64,000 nucleotides of DNA from NCBI GenBank assembly GCA_964244725.1, contig CAXTJQ010000001.1, positions 1 to 64,000 on the forward strand. The letters run 5' to 3'. Below are positions 44,529 through 54,448 of the stretch, piece by piece (position 1 is the stretch's first letter; every line of letters begins with the position of its first letter). The notes under the pieces are model-generated. The model did no database searches. It was given only the letters and a program-made list of their open reading frames with translations, and had not been told where the DNA came from. Source of the stretch: Kumtagia sp964244725 (GTDB lineage: Bacteria; Pseudomonadota; Alphaproteobacteria; Rhizobiales; Rhizobiaceae). The translations under genes and the position numbers were made by a program.

Positions 44529-45740
44529 CTAAATCGCCTTGAACGCCACCACCGCGTTGGTGCCGCCGAACGCGAAGCCGTTGCTGATCGCGGCGCGCAC
44601 CTTGCGCTCCCGCGCCGTGTTCGGCGTCACGTCGAGGTCGCACTCCGGATCCTCGACCCTGTAGTTGGCGGTCGGGGCGATGACGCCCTCGCGGATCGCC
44701 ATGACGCAGGCGATCATCTCGATCGCGCCCGAGGCGCCCATGCAATGGGCGTGCATCGATTTCGTCGACGACACCGACACCTTGTTCGCATGCGCGCCGA
44801 AGACCGAGCGGATCGCGCGTGTCTCGATGGCGTCGTTGGCCTTGGTGCCGGTCCCGTGCGCGTTGATATAGTCGATGTCCTCGGGCGCCAGCCCCGCATC
44901 CGCGAGGCAGGCCCGCATGGCGCTGGCCGGTCCCTCGACGGTGGGCGCGACGATGTCGCTGGCGTCGCCGGACATGCCGGCGCCAGCCAGTTCGGCGAGG
45001 ATCGTCGCGCCGCGCGCCTTGGCGTGCTCGTAGGTCTCGAGCACGGCCATCGCCGCGCCCTCGCCGATCACCAGCCCGTCGCGATCGCCGGAAAACGGCC
45101 GGCAGGTGTCGCGCGCCATGGCGCGCAGCGCCTCCCAGCTCTTGAGCACGCCGAAGGACAGCGGCGCGTCCGTGCCGCCGGCCACCATCACGTCCGCGCG
45201 GCCGAGGCGCAGCTGGTCGGCCGCTACCGAGAACGCGTGGTTCGATGACGCGCAGGCCGAGGTGACTCCGAAGACCGGGCCGCGCAGGCCGTATGCCATG
45301 CTGATCTGTCCGGCCGGCGCGCCCGGCATGATCCTGGGCACGGTGAAGATGCCGACGCGCGGGCGATGCTCGATGAAGATCTGGCGATAGGATTCGTCGG
45401 CCGTCAGCGCGCCGAAAATGCCGGCGCCCACCACCGCGCCCAGGCGCGTCGGGTCGACGGCTGCACGCTCGATGCCGGAATCCGCGAGCGCTTCGCCAGC
45501 GGCGATCGCCGCCAGCAGGCTGAAGCGATCCATGGTCGCGACCTGCTTGCGGTCGATCGTATGCGCGGGAAGCGCCTTGATCTCGGCGCCGATGGCGAAC
45601 TTCAGGTTCTCGAGATGCGCCGTCGTGAGCCTGCCGATGGCCGGGCGGCCCTCCCGCATCGCGTCCCTGATCGCCGGAGCGTTCGCGCCGAGGCCGCACA
45701 GCCCGCCTATGCCGGTGATGACGACGCGCTGGCGCGGCAT
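44529..45740 (-). CDS. beta-ketoacyl-ACP synthase, FabF/NodE-like
   Basis: A 403-residue condensing enzyme of the KAS II fold. The catalytic Cys is near residue 163 (VTSACASSNHAFS), with His in NAHGTGTKANDA and a second His in KSMHAHCMGASGA; C-terminal NGFAFGGTNAVV closes the active site. It elongates an acyl chain on ACP. The gene begins one base after the stop of a dedicated ACP gene, as with nodF-nodE, so it probably makes a special fatty acyl product, not bulk membrane lipid. It differs in sequence from housekeeping FabF and no nod genes are near. Confidence 0.9.
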   Translation of the reverse strand: MPRQRVVITGIGGLCGLGANAPAIRDAMREGRPAIGRLTTAHLENLKFAIGAEIKALPAHTIDRKQVATMDRFSLLAAIAAGEALADSGIERAAVDPTRLGAVVGAGIFGALTADESYRQIFIEHRPRVGIFTVPRIMPGAPAGQISMAYGLRGPVFGVTSACASSNHAFSVAADQLRLGRADVMVAGGTDAPLSFGVLKSWEALRAMARDTCRPFSGDRDGLVIGEGAAMAVLETYEHAKARGATILAELAGAGMSGDASDIVAPTVEGPASAMRACLADAGLAPEDIDYINAHGTGTKANDAIETRAIRSVFGAHANKVSVSSTKSMHAHCMGASGAIEMIACVMAIREGVIAPTANYRVEDPECDLDVTPNTARERKVRAAISNGFAFGGTNAVVAFKAI

Positions 45741-45741
45741 G

Positions 45742-45990
45742 TCAGCTTTGTTTGGCGATCAGGCCGCGCACGGCGTCGACGATGTCGCCGACATCCCTCA
45801 GCTTGCTCCAGGCCTCGGCCGTGTTCATCTCGATCTCGATCCGGTATTTCTCTTCCAGGTCGAAGATGATTTCGGTCAATTCGAGCGAGTGGATGCCGAG
45901 TTCGCCGAGTTCGGTTTCGGTCGTGATCGCAATCTCGGGGTCTGCGTGGGCCTTGATCGTCTCGACGATGTCCTGAGCAAGCTGATCCAT
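45742..45990 (-). CDS. acyl carrier protein, specialised
   Basis: An 82-residue acidic ACP (MDQLAQDIVETIKAHAD at the start). The phosphopantetheine serine is S35 in ELGIHSLELTEIIFDLEEKY, but the nearly universal Asp before it is His34. Such ACPs paired with a FabF-like gene recall NodF and other dedicated carriers. The stop is next to the start of the ketosynthase gene. Weak GGGAC before the ATG. Divergent from ureD. Confidence 0.88.
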   Translation of the reverse strand: MDQLAQDIVETIKAHADPEIAITTETELGELGIHSLELTEIIFDLEEKYRIEIEMNTAEAWSKLRDVGDIVDAVRGLIAKQS

Positions 45991-46132
45991 CCCGGTCCCG
46001 TCCGTCGCCTGTGGTCGGCGCTATTGTCGCGCCATCCGTGCGGCGCGACGTTGGCCTCTCTATAGAAACCGGGCCGCGGCAAGGCAACACGCGATCGCTC
46101 GACATTGCGACCCGGCTGATTAAGGTCGCCGC

Positions 46133-46984
46133 ATGGACAGCGCCATGCCCCCGATCGCGTCGCACAACGAGCGTCTTGCCTCGCAGCGGGTCGACGCGCG
46201 CGGCCTCCTGACCGTCGAGTCGGACGGCGCGAGGACGCGCCTGCGCCACCTGGTCGAGGACGGCGCGGCGAAGATCCGGTTTCCGTTCGTTGCCCGTGGC
46301 CCGCTGCAAGCCGTGCTCATCAACACCGCAGGCGGTTTGACGGGGGGCGACCGCGTCGCGTGGGAGATCGCGGTCGGCGCCGCCGCTGCCGCCACGCTGA
46401 CGACGCAGGCGTCGGAAAAAATCTACCGCGCCGGGTCCGGCCATGCCGGGATGAGCGTGCGTCTGTCCGTCGGCGCGGGCGGGCGGATGTCCTGGCTGCC
46501 GCAGGAATCGATTCTCTTCGACGGCGCTTATTTCAACCGCCGGCTCGATGTCGCCCTGGAAAAAGGCGCCGAACTGCTGATGGCCGAGGCGACCGTCTTT
46601 GGCCGAAGCGCGATGGGCGAGACGGTGACCCACGGTGCGTTTCGCGACCGCTGGCGGGTGCGCATCGACGGCCGCCTGGTTCATGCCGAGGATTTCGCGG
46701 TCGATGCCGATGTTTCGGGTCGGCTTCAGGAACGCGCCATTCTCTGCGGCGCGGTCGCGATGGCGACGGTGCTTGTCGTTTCGGACCAAGCGGAGGCGAT
46801 GCTCGACCCGGTCCGCGCCATCGTCGCGGACGAAGGCGGGGCCAGTTTTTGGCGCGTCGGGGGGGCTGGCAAGCTTCTTGCGAGGCTTTATGCTGGGGAC
46901 GGATACCGCTTGCGCAAACGGCTGATGCCGTTGCTGGCGCTGCTCAACGGGCAGGCAGGCCTGCCCAAGGCTTGGTCACTCTGA
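46133..46984 (+). CDS. ureD: urease accessory protein UreD
   Basis: A 283-residue urease chaperone. Typical motifs: DGARTRLRHLVEDGAAKIRF, LINTAGGLTGGDR and LTTQASEKIYRAG, then MSWLPQESILFDGA. UreD binds apo-urease and, with UreF and UreG, delivers nickel. First gene of the urease operon; the stop is 13 bases before ureA. The 142-base gap to the divergent ACP gene should hold the operon promoter; none was identified with confidence. Confidence 0.95.
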   Translation: MDSAMPPIASHNERLASQRVDARGLLTVESDGARTRLRHLVEDGAAKIRFPFVARGPLQAVLINTAGGLTGGDRVAWEIAVGAAAAATLTTQASEKIYRAGSGHAGMSVRLSVGAGGRMSWLPQESILFDGAYFNRRLDVALEKGAELLMAEATVFGRSAMGETVTHGAFRDRWRVRIDGRLVHAEDFAVDADVSGRLQERAILCGAVAMATVLVVSDQAEAMLDPVRAIVADEGGASFWRVGGAGKLLARLYAGDGYRLRKRLMPLLALLNGQAGLPKAWSL

Positions 46985-46997
46985 AGGACGAGACCGC

Positions 46998-47300
46998 ATG
47001 AATCTGACGCCGCGCGAAAAAGACAAGCTGCTGATCTCGATGGCGGCGGTGGTGGCGCGCAAGCGCCTGGAGCGCGGCGTCAAGCTCAACCACCCGGAAG
47101 CCATCGCCCTGATCACAGACTACGTCGTCGAAGGCGCGCGCGACGGCCGAACCGTCTCCGACCTGATGAGCGCGGGCGGCCATGTGCTGGCGCGCAGCCA
47201 GGTCATGGAGGGCGTCGCCGAAATGATCCACGACGTGCAGGTCGAGGCGACGTTCCCCGACGGCACGAAGCTGGTGACCGTCCACGAGCCGATAAGGTAA
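46998..47300 (+). CDS. ureA: urease gamma subunit UreA
   Basis: A 100-residue gamma subunit of the three-subunit bacterial urease (MNLTPREKDKLLISMAAVVA; LNHPEAIALITDYVVEGARD). It is complete and the most conserved of the small subunits. Followed 22 bases later by ureB. Confidence 0.97.
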   Translation: MNLTPREKDKLLISMAAVVARKRLERGVKLNHPEAIALITDYVVEGARDGRTVSDLMSAGGHVLARSQVMEGVAEMIHDVQVEATFPDGTKLVTVHEPIR

Positions 47301-47322
47301 GCGCGTTGTTGAGGAAAATCAC

Positions 47323-47628
47323 ATGATTGCCGGGGAAACCATCACTGCCGAAGGCGACATTGAACTGAACAAAGGCTTGGCGGCGGTGACGCTGAAGGTC
47401 GCCAACACAGGCGACCGGCCGATCCAGGTCGGCAGCCATTACCATTTTTTCGAGACCAACAACGCCTTGCGTTTCGACCGCGAGCAGACGCGGGGCATGC
47501 GCCTCGACATCGCCGCGGGAACGGCGGTCCGCTTCGAGCCGGGGCAGGAGCGCGACGTGTCGCTGATCCCGCTGCGGGGCAAGCGCGAGGTGTATGGATT
47601 CCAGCAGAAGGTGATGGGCAAACTATGA
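47323..47628 (+). CDS. ureB: urease beta subunit UreB
   Basis: A 101-residue beta subunit (MIAGETITAEGDIELNKGL; IQVGSHYHFFETNNALRFDR). GAGGAAA lies before the ATG. Its stop overlaps the start of the GFA-like gene (ATGA), so the intruding gene is translationally coupled to it. Confidence 0.97.
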   Translation: MIAGETITAEGDIELNKGLAAVTLKVANTGDRPIQVGSHYHFFETNNALRFDREQTRGMRLDIAAGTAVRFEPGQERDVSLIPLRGKREVYGFQQKVMGKL

Positions 47629-47984
47629 GCGCAAAGGATTATTCAGGCGGCTGCCAGTGCGGCGCCGTCAGGTTCGAGGCCGCCGGTGTCGATGTCGAAA
47701 CGACGCTTGCCTGCAATTGCTCGCGATGCGGTCGCCTCGGGACGATCCTGTCGTTCATTCCAGTTGATAATTTCGATTTGCGGTCTGGTGGAGATTCGCT
47801 GACCGAATACCTCTTCAACAAGCATGCGATCCAGCATCGCTTCTGTAAGGTGTGCGGCATCCAGCCCTTCGCCTACGGCGCGAAACCCGATGGCGCGAAG
47901 ATGGTCGCGGTCAATGTCCGCTGCCTGGACGGGATCAATGTTCACGAATTGAAGCCGAAACAGGTCGACGGCCGTAGTTTTTAG
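47625..47984 (+). CDS. GFA/CENP-V-like zinc protein within the urease operon
   Basis: A 119-residue protein of the GFA (glutathione-dependent formaldehyde-activating enzyme) fold. Zinc-binding cysteines are present as GGCQCGAVRFE, CNCSRCGRLG and HRFCKVCGIQPFAYG. Family members are either S-(hydroxymethyl)glutathione-related or of unknown role. Insertion between ureB and ureC, with an ATGA overlap on one side and a 9-base gap on the other, makes it part of the operon. A role in urease maturation is possible, for example thiol or metal handling, but not shown. Confidence 0.88.
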   Translation: MSAKDYSGGCQCGAVRFEAAGVDVETTLACNCSRCGRLGTILSFIPVDNFDLRSGGDSLTEYLFNKHAIQHRFCKVCGIQPFAYGAKPDGAKMVAVNVRCLDGINVHELKPKQVDGRSF

Positions 47985-47993
47985 GGAACGCCC

Positions 47994-49706
<1,713 letters not shown>

Positions 49707-49800
49707 AGGATCGAGAATAATCCTGTGCATTCGCATTTGACGGCATGGGGCGGGATTGGGTCGACCGTTCAAAGTGCTTTTCACTTGATGAAAAGCCTGA

Positions 49801-50286
49801 ATGGCGCGCAATATCTCAGTCATGAATAAAATTTTCAGACCATCGCATTTGACGCCCTACGAGGCCGATTACGCACAATGGTGCATCGAGCAAGGTGCGC
49901 TGTTGCGATCGGGCGATTTTTCCGCAGTCGACCGCGAAAATCTGGCCGAGGAGATAGAAAGCTTGGGGAGCAGCCAGGAAGATGAGATCGAAAGCCGCTT
50001 GGGCGTTCTCCTGATGCACCTTTTGAAGTGGCGATATCAACCCAAAGGGCGATCCAACAGCTGGAAAGCGTCGATTGCAGAACAACGATCGCGTATTGCC
50101 CGGCGCATCAACAAGAGCCCGAGCCTGAAGCGTTTACCGGGTGAGGTGCTGATGGAGGAGTACCTGCTTGCGAGATTGTCCGCTTCAGGTGAAACGGGCT
50201 TGCCTGAATCGGCGTTTCCCGCAACCTGCCCGTTCACGATCGACCAAATTCTCGACCCCTCCTTCCTGCCCGAAGGGCAAGCATGA
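49801..50286 (+). CDS. DUF29 family protein, first copy
   Basis: A 161-residue DUF29 protein (PYEADYAQWCIEQGALLRSG; VDRENLAEEIESLGSSQEDE; LMHLLKWRYQPKGRSNSWKA). Function unknown; the fold is all-helical and the family is frequent in cyanobacteria and alphaproteobacteria, often as several copies. The stop codon touches the start of the second copy. The region has lower GC content than the urease genes around it. It follows ureC by 94 bases on the same strand. Confidence 0.9.
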   Translation: MARNISVMNKIFRPSHLTPYEADYAQWCIEQGALLRSGDFSAVDRENLAEEIESLGSSQEDEIESRLGVLLMHLLKWRYQPKGRSNSWKASIAEQRSRIARRINKSPSLKRLPGEVLMEEYLLARLSASGETGLPESAFPATCPFTIDQILDPSFLPEGQA

Positions 50287-50775
50287 ATGGGAAAAACCGT
50301 CGTAAAATCCGAGCCGACGCTCTATGAGCAGGACTTTTATGCCTGGTTGATGGATCAGGCCAACAAGTTGCGAGCGCATTCGCACAATGAAGTCGATTGG
50401 GATAATCTCGCCGAGGAGGTTGAGAGCGTGGGCAGGAGCCAGAAAAGAGAGATACGGAGCCGACTTCAAAAGTTGATCCATCATCTACTCAAATGGCAGT
50501 TCCAACCAGGCCGCAGAAGCGAAAGCTGGCGCATCACGATCGGGGAACAGCGAACATTCATCCCGGGAATTGTTGAGGACAGTCCCAGTTTAAGGTCATT
50601 CCCGGCCAGCATTTTCGCGAAAACGTACCTTGATGGACGGCGTGACGCTATTATCGAGACCGGCTTTCAAAGTTCCGTCATACCGATTGAGCCTCCGTTC
50701 ACTCTGGATCAAGCGCTGGACTATCGGTTCCTTCCAGGCGAACCGTTAAAAAATTCAGATGTATTTCTGGACTAA
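50287..50775 (+). CDS. DUF29 family protein, second copy
   Basis: A 162-residue DUF29 protein (TLYEQDFYAWLMDQANKLRA; VDWDNLAEEVESVGRSQKRE; IHHLLKWQFQPGRRSESWRI), sharing the family signature with the preceding gene but clearly diverged from it. Translation starts immediately after the first copy's stop. The tandem pair separates ureC from ureE. Codon and base composition are AT-richer than for ureE and ureC. Confidence 0.9.
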   Translation: MGKTVVKSEPTLYEQDFYAWLMDQANKLRAHSHNEVDWDNLAEEVESVGRSQKREIRSRLQKLIHHLLKWQFQPGRRSESWRITIGEQRTFIPGIVEDSPSLRSFPASIFAKTYLDGRRDAIIETGFQSSVIPIEPPFTLDQALDYRFLPGEPLKNSDVFLD

Positions 50776-50818
50776 CTTGGGCTTATAGTACTGAGTTTTC
50801 ACGCCTATCGGCAGTCTC

Positions 50819-51388
50819 ATGAAACTCTCCACCAACACCGACTTCACCAAACTCCCTCGTGCGGGAGCGAGTGTGTCCGCATCCGCTGTCGAACCCGGTG
50901 TCGACCCGTTCGGCGCGGTCACGCTGCCGCATGACGAACGTCATCTCCGTCGCAGGGTGATGACGGTCTCGACGGGCGACAAAATCCTGGTCGACCTGCC
51001 CGAGGCGGTGTCGCTCGGCCATGGCGATCGTCTCATGCTCGACGATGGGCGGCAGGTCGCCATCTTGGCCGAGCCGGAGCCGCTCTACGACATCCGTCCG
51101 CGCAGCGCCGCGCATCTCGCGGAACTCGCCTGGCATATCGGCAACCGGCATCTTGCCGCCTCGATCGCCGCCGACCGCATCCTCATCCTGCGCGATCATG
51201 TCATCAAGGGGATGCTCGAAGGCCTCGGCGCGACGGTGACCGAGATCGTCGAGCCGTTCGTTCCCGTGCGCGGCGCGTATTCCGGTCAAGGTCATCAGCA
51301 TGGCCACTCTCATCCCCATGATCATGAAGAACGCGATCGCTTCGGACGATTGCCTGACGACCCGCATTATGGCCACAACCACGACTGA
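50819..51388 (+). CDS. ureE: urease accessory nickel chaperone UreE
   Basis: A 189-residue metallochaperone. N-terminal beta domain (VTLPHDERHLRRRVMTVSTG), then the metal-binding domain (LAELAWHIGNRHLAA), and a C-terminal His-rich tail (GHQHGHSHPHDHEE ... HYGHNHD) that stores nickel. It hands nickel to UreG/UreF/UreD. Its 3' end overlaps ureF by 20 bases. Confidence 0.95.
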   Translation: MKLSTNTDFTKLPRAGASVSASAVEPGVDPFGAVTLPHDERHLRRRVMTVSTGDKILVDLPEAVSLGHGDRLMLDDGRQVAILAEPEPLYDIRPRSAAHLAELAWHIGNRHLAASIAADRILILRDHVIKGMLEGLGATVTEIVEPFVPVRGAYSGQGHQHGHSHPHDHEERDRFGRLPDDPHYGHNHD

Positions 51389-52046
51389 AGCCGCGTCGCC
51401 GCTGCTGCGGCTGATGGCGTGGCTATCGCCTGCCTTCCCTGTCGGTTCGTACAGCTACAGCCACGGGCTTGAACGCGCCGTGCAGGACGGTCTCGTTGGG
51501 TCGAAGGACGATCTGGCTGCGTGGATCGCGTCCCTGCTGCATCATGGCTCGGCCTGGAATGACGCCGTTCTGCTGGCCGAAGGCTGGAGGCGCTCGCGGC
51601 AAGGCGAAAGCCTCGATGACCTCTCCGACCTGGCGGCGGCGCTCGCCGGGTCGGCCGAACGGCATCGGGAGTCCGATTTGCAGGGCGCTGCTTTCGCGAA
51701 AGCGATGGCTGGCTGGCGGAACAAGGAGAACAATTGTTTGCCGGAGAACTGCGCCTATTGCGTCGCGTTTGGCGCGACCGCCGGCTGGCACGGCATCACG
51801 CTTGGCGATGCGCTGATCGCCTGGCTGCAGACCTTCGCCTCGAACCTGATCCAGGCGTCGATCCGTCTCGGCGTCACGGGGCAGACCGGCGCGGTCGCGG
51901 TGCTCGCGGGGCTGGAGCCGGCGATCGTCGAAACCGCCGCGCGCGGGGCGCGCTCTACGCCCGACGATCTCGGATCCTGCACGATTGTCTCCGATGTCAT
52001 GGCGATGCGGCACGAGACACAATACTCGCGGCTGTTCCGGTCGTGA
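51369..52046 (+). CDS. ureF: urease accessory protein UreF
   Basis: A 225-residue UreF (LLRLMAWLSPAFPVGSYSYS, the family opening; FGATAGWHGITLGDALIAWL). It bridges UreD and UreG in the nickel-insertion complex. ATG 51369 (MATTTTEAASPLL) overlaps the end of ureE; the in-frame ATG at 51300 would run 90 bases into ureE. Confidence 0.94.
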   Translation: MATTTTEAASPLLRLMAWLSPAFPVGSYSYSHGLERAVQDGLVGSKDDLAAWIASLLHHGSAWNDAVLLAEGWRRSRQGESLDDLSDLAAALAGSAERHRESDLQGAAFAKAMAGWRNKENNCLPENCAYCVAFGATAGWHGITLGDALIAWLQTFASNLIQASIRLGVTGQTGAVAVLAGLEPAIVETAARGARSTPDDLGSCTIVSDVMAMRHETQYSRLFRS

Positions 52047-52073
52047 TCGTTTGGCTTTCCTGAGGAGATGAAG

Positions 52074-52709
52074 ATGGCATCGCAAAATGGACCGCTCCGC
52101 ATCGGCATCGGCGGACCCGTGGGCTCCGGCAAGACGACGCTGACCGAAAAGCTCTGCAAGGCGATGCGCGACGAGTTTTCGATCGCCGTCGTCACCAACG
52201 ATATCTACACCAAGGAGGACGCGATGATTTTGGCGCGCCTCCAGGCGCTCCCGGAGGAGCGCATCATGGGCGTCGAGACCGGCGGCTGCCCGCACACCGC
52301 CATCCGCGAGGACGCCTCGATCAATCTCCAGGCGATCGCCGAGATGAACCGCAGATTCCCCGATCTCGACATCGTCTTCATCGAATCCGGCGGCGACAAT
52401 CTTGCGGCGACCTTCTCGCCCGACCTTGCCGACCTGACGCTGTATGTCATTTCCGTTTGCCAGGGCGAGGAAATCCCACGCAAGGGCGGGCCTGGCATCA
52501 CCCGGTCGGATTTCCTCGTCATCAACAAAAGCGATCTCGCGCCTTACGTGAACGTCGACCTGGACGTCATGGAGAACGACGCCGGCCGCATGCGCGGCAA
52601 GCGGCCGTTCGGCTTCACCGACCTGTCGCGGGGCAAGGGTCTGTCGGAGATCATCGCGTTCATCATGGAGCAGGGAGGCCTTCGGGCCGTCAGCGTCGCC
52701 GCGGCGTAG
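52074..52709 (+). CDS. ureG: urease accessory GTPase UreG
   Basis: A 211-residue SIMIBI-class GTPase. P-loop GIGGPVGSGKTTLTEKL near residue 8, metal-binding Cys-Pro-His (ETGGCPHTAIRED) and G-motif FLVINKSDLAPY are all present. GTP hydrolysis drives nickel delivery to urease. ATG 52074 is preferred because GAGGAG ends 6 bases before it; the ATG at 52068 sits directly on the Shine-Dalgarno. Last gene of the operon. Confidence 0.97.
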   Translation: MASQNGPLRIGIGGPVGSGKTTLTEKLCKAMRDEFSIAVVTNDIYTKEDAMILARLQALPEERIMGVETGGCPHTAIREDASINLQAIAEMNRRFPDLDIVFIESGGDNLAATFSPDLADLTLYVISVCQGEEIPRKGGPGITRSDFLVINKSDLAPYVNVDLDVMENDAGRMRGKRPFGFTDLSRGKGLSEIIAFIMEQGGLRAVSVAAA

Positions 52710-52754
52710 GGAACGTCTTTTTCGGCGGCCAGCATTGATCTTCTGTCGCGCCGC

Positions 52755-52811
52755 TTGACTGACCCATAACTCTACGATTATACGTAGATCGATAGCCAAC
52801 GGGTTATCGAT
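52755..52811 (+). promoter_or_regulatory. promoter and nested operator upstream of the ArsR gene
   Basis: TTGACT (52755-52760) and TATACG (52779-52784), 18 bases apart, form a plausible sigma-70 promoter. The inverted repeat CTACG-N6-CGTAG (52772-52787) overlaps the -10 box, and a second, ATCGATA-N10-TATCGAT (52788-52811), lies immediately downstream, ending 5 bases before the ATG. ArsR proteins bind such dyads as dimers, so autorepression is likely. Confidence 0.6.
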
Positions 52812-52816
52812 TGCGG

Positions 52817-53140
52817 ATGCCGGACGCTCACGACCTGCTTTTCAGGACGCTCGCCGATCCGACGCGGCGTGCCATCTTCGAGCGCCTGTGTCGCGAAGGT
52901 GAGCAATCGGTTGGGGCATTGACAGCTCAGGCCGGCGTGTCTCAGCCGGCCGTTTCGAAGCATCTTGCTGTCCTGAAGCAGGCCGGGCTCGTGTACGACC
53001 GCCACAAGGGTCGTCAGACGCATTATAGCGCGCGAACGGGCGGGCTGACCCCGCTGATCGATTGGACGAGCCAAATGAGCGGGTTCTGGGAGACCCGATT
53101 CGATAAACTCGAAGACCTGATGAGAAAGATGGACCAATGA
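52817..53140 (+). CDS. ArsR-family transcriptional regulator
   Basis: A 107-residue winged-helix repressor (DLLFRTLADPTRRAIFERLC; VSQPAVSKHLAVLKQAGLVY). No arsenic-type CxCxxC metal site is seen, so it belongs to the ArsR group that commonly controls SRPBCC genes. It overlaps the following SRPBCC gene (ATGA at 53137). ATG 52817 (MPDAHDLL) follows the operator region closely. Confidence 0.93.
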   Translation: MPDAHDLLFRTLADPTRRAIFERLCREGEQSVGALTAQAGVSQPAVSKHLAVLKQAGLVYDRHKGRQTHYSARTGGLTPLIDWTSQMSGFWETRFDKLEDLMRKMDQ

Positions 53141-53547
53141 ACGCAGCATCGACTGAAACGCGCTCTGTTGTGGTCGAACGTGAACTCCCCCATCCGCCCG
53201 AAAAGCTCTGGCGCGCGCTCACGCAGCCCCATTTGATCGAGGAGTGGCTCATGAAGAACAACTTCAAGCCCGATGTCGGTCACCGTTTCAATCTCAGTGC
53301 GGATTGGGGCGCTGTCGAATGTGAGGTCCTCGCGGTCGAGCCGCACAGAACGCTGTCCTACACCTGGGCCGCCTATGGCCTTGAAAGTGTCGTGACCTGG
53401 ACCCTGACCCCGACGAGCGCCGGGACGCAGTTGCGGATGGAGCAGTCCGGCTTCCGGCCCGATCAGGAGCAGGCCTATTCGGGCGCGAAAGTTGGGTGGC
53501 CGCGGTTCTTTGCGAGTCTGGAGCAGGTTCTGGCGGGGATGGACTGA
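53137..53547 (+). CDS. SRPBCC (AHSA1-like) domain protein
   Basis: A 136-residue START/AHSA1-fold protein (VVERELPHPPEKLWRALTQP; WLMKNNFKPDVGHRFNLSAD; LSYTWAAYG...VVTWTLTP). Members bind small hydrophobic ligands or act as chaperone cofactors. It is translationally coupled to the ArsR gene, a widespread pairing in bacteria, and precedes a YciI gene. Confidence 0.92.
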   Translation: MNAASTETRSVVVERELPHPPEKLWRALTQPHLIEEWLMKNNFKPDVGHRFNLSADWGAVECEVLAVEPHRTLSYTWAAYGLESVVTWTLTPTSAGTQLRMEQSGFRPDQEQAYSGAKVGWPRFFASLEQVLAGMD

Positions 53548-53626
53548 AGCGCGTGCGCGCGCCTGCGCCTGGACGGTTGAATCCTGCGACGCTCGTCGGT
53601 CACAATCATCGAAGGAATTGAAGCCC

Positions 53627-53971
53627 ATGAAGTACGCGCTGCTGATCTACCAACCGCACCCGTTCGACCCGAAAGCCTACACCCCGGAGGAGTACAAGGC
53701 GATTGAAGCCGACTACGGCGCGCTCAACGCGACGCCGCGCGTGACGCCCGGTCTGCCGCTTGGCCTGCCGGCGCACGCGATCACCGTCCGCGTCAAGGAC
53801 GGCGAGACGGTCGCGGCCGAGGGTCCCTACGTCGACGTTGCGGGGGCGGTCGGCGGCTACCTTGTCTTCGAGGCGGATAGCGAGGAGGAAGCGATCGCGC
53901 TCGCCGCGCGGGTGCCGGCCGCGCGCTTGGGCGGCGCTGTCGAGGTGCGGCCCTGCGAGGCGTACTGGTAA
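53627..53971 (+). CDS. YciI-like (DGPF domain) protein
   Basis: A 114-residue ferredoxin-like protein of the YciI/PhnB-associated DGPF family (MKYALLIYQPHPFDP; AAEGPYVDVAGAVGGYLVFE; GGAVEVRPCEAYW). These often stand with SRPBCC and sigma factors or ArsR genes and have no firm function. The usual DGPF is EGPY here. GAAGGA lies upstream. Likely the third gene of the ArsR cassette. Confidence 0.88.
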   Translation: MKYALLIYQPHPFDPKAYTPEEYKAIEADYGALNATPRVTPGLPLGLPAHAITVRVKDGETVAAEGPYVDVAGAVGGYLVFEADSEEEAIALAARVPAARLGGAVEVRPCEAYW

Positions 53972-54033
53972 AGTCGCGAAGATCGGGCCGGGGGTACACT
54001 CGCGCCGGGCCGCTATAGCAAGAGTGAACAACG

Positions 54034-54420
54034 ATGACCGCAGCGCAAATCTTGAACCATATTATCCGCATCGCTGGAGCCGCCGCGCTCGTCCTCGGCC
54101 TCGCGTTCTGGACCGGGCGGCTCTACGGGTTGCTGGATGTCCACATGGCTCTCGGCGCCGCCGTCGTCCTCGCTCTGTGGGCTCTCGCGATCCTTGCCCT
54201 TCGTCGGCATGTTGCTCGATCCCTCGCGGTGGGAGCGATCCTGTGGGGTGCTCTCACGCTGGCGCTCGGACCCGCGCAGACAGGGCTTTTGACCGGGGAT
54301 CTGCACTGGATCGTGCGGCTGGCTCATCTTCTGCTCGGCTTGGGGGCGATCGCGTTGGGGGCCCTTCTGGCGCGTTCCCTGCGCGCCCGGACCAATGCTG
54401 CTCGAGTGACGGCCGGATGA
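54034..54420 (+). CDS. integral membrane protein, four segments
   Basis: A 128-residue hydrophobic protein with about four membrane helices (AGAAALVLGLAFWTG; MALGAAVVLALWALAILAL; LAVGAILWGALTLAL; LAHLLLGLGAIALGALLA). No family recognised. It follows the YciI gene by 62 bases and may belong to the same transcript. Confidence 0.8.
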   Translation: MTAAQILNHIIRIAGAAALVLGLAFWTGRLYGLLDVHMALGAAVVLALWALAILALRRHVARSLAVGAILWGALTLALGPAQTGLLTGDLHWIVRLAHLLLGLGAIALGALLARSLRARTNAARVTAG

Positions 54421-54448
54421 CAATGACCATGAAGCAAGCGCGACGGCC

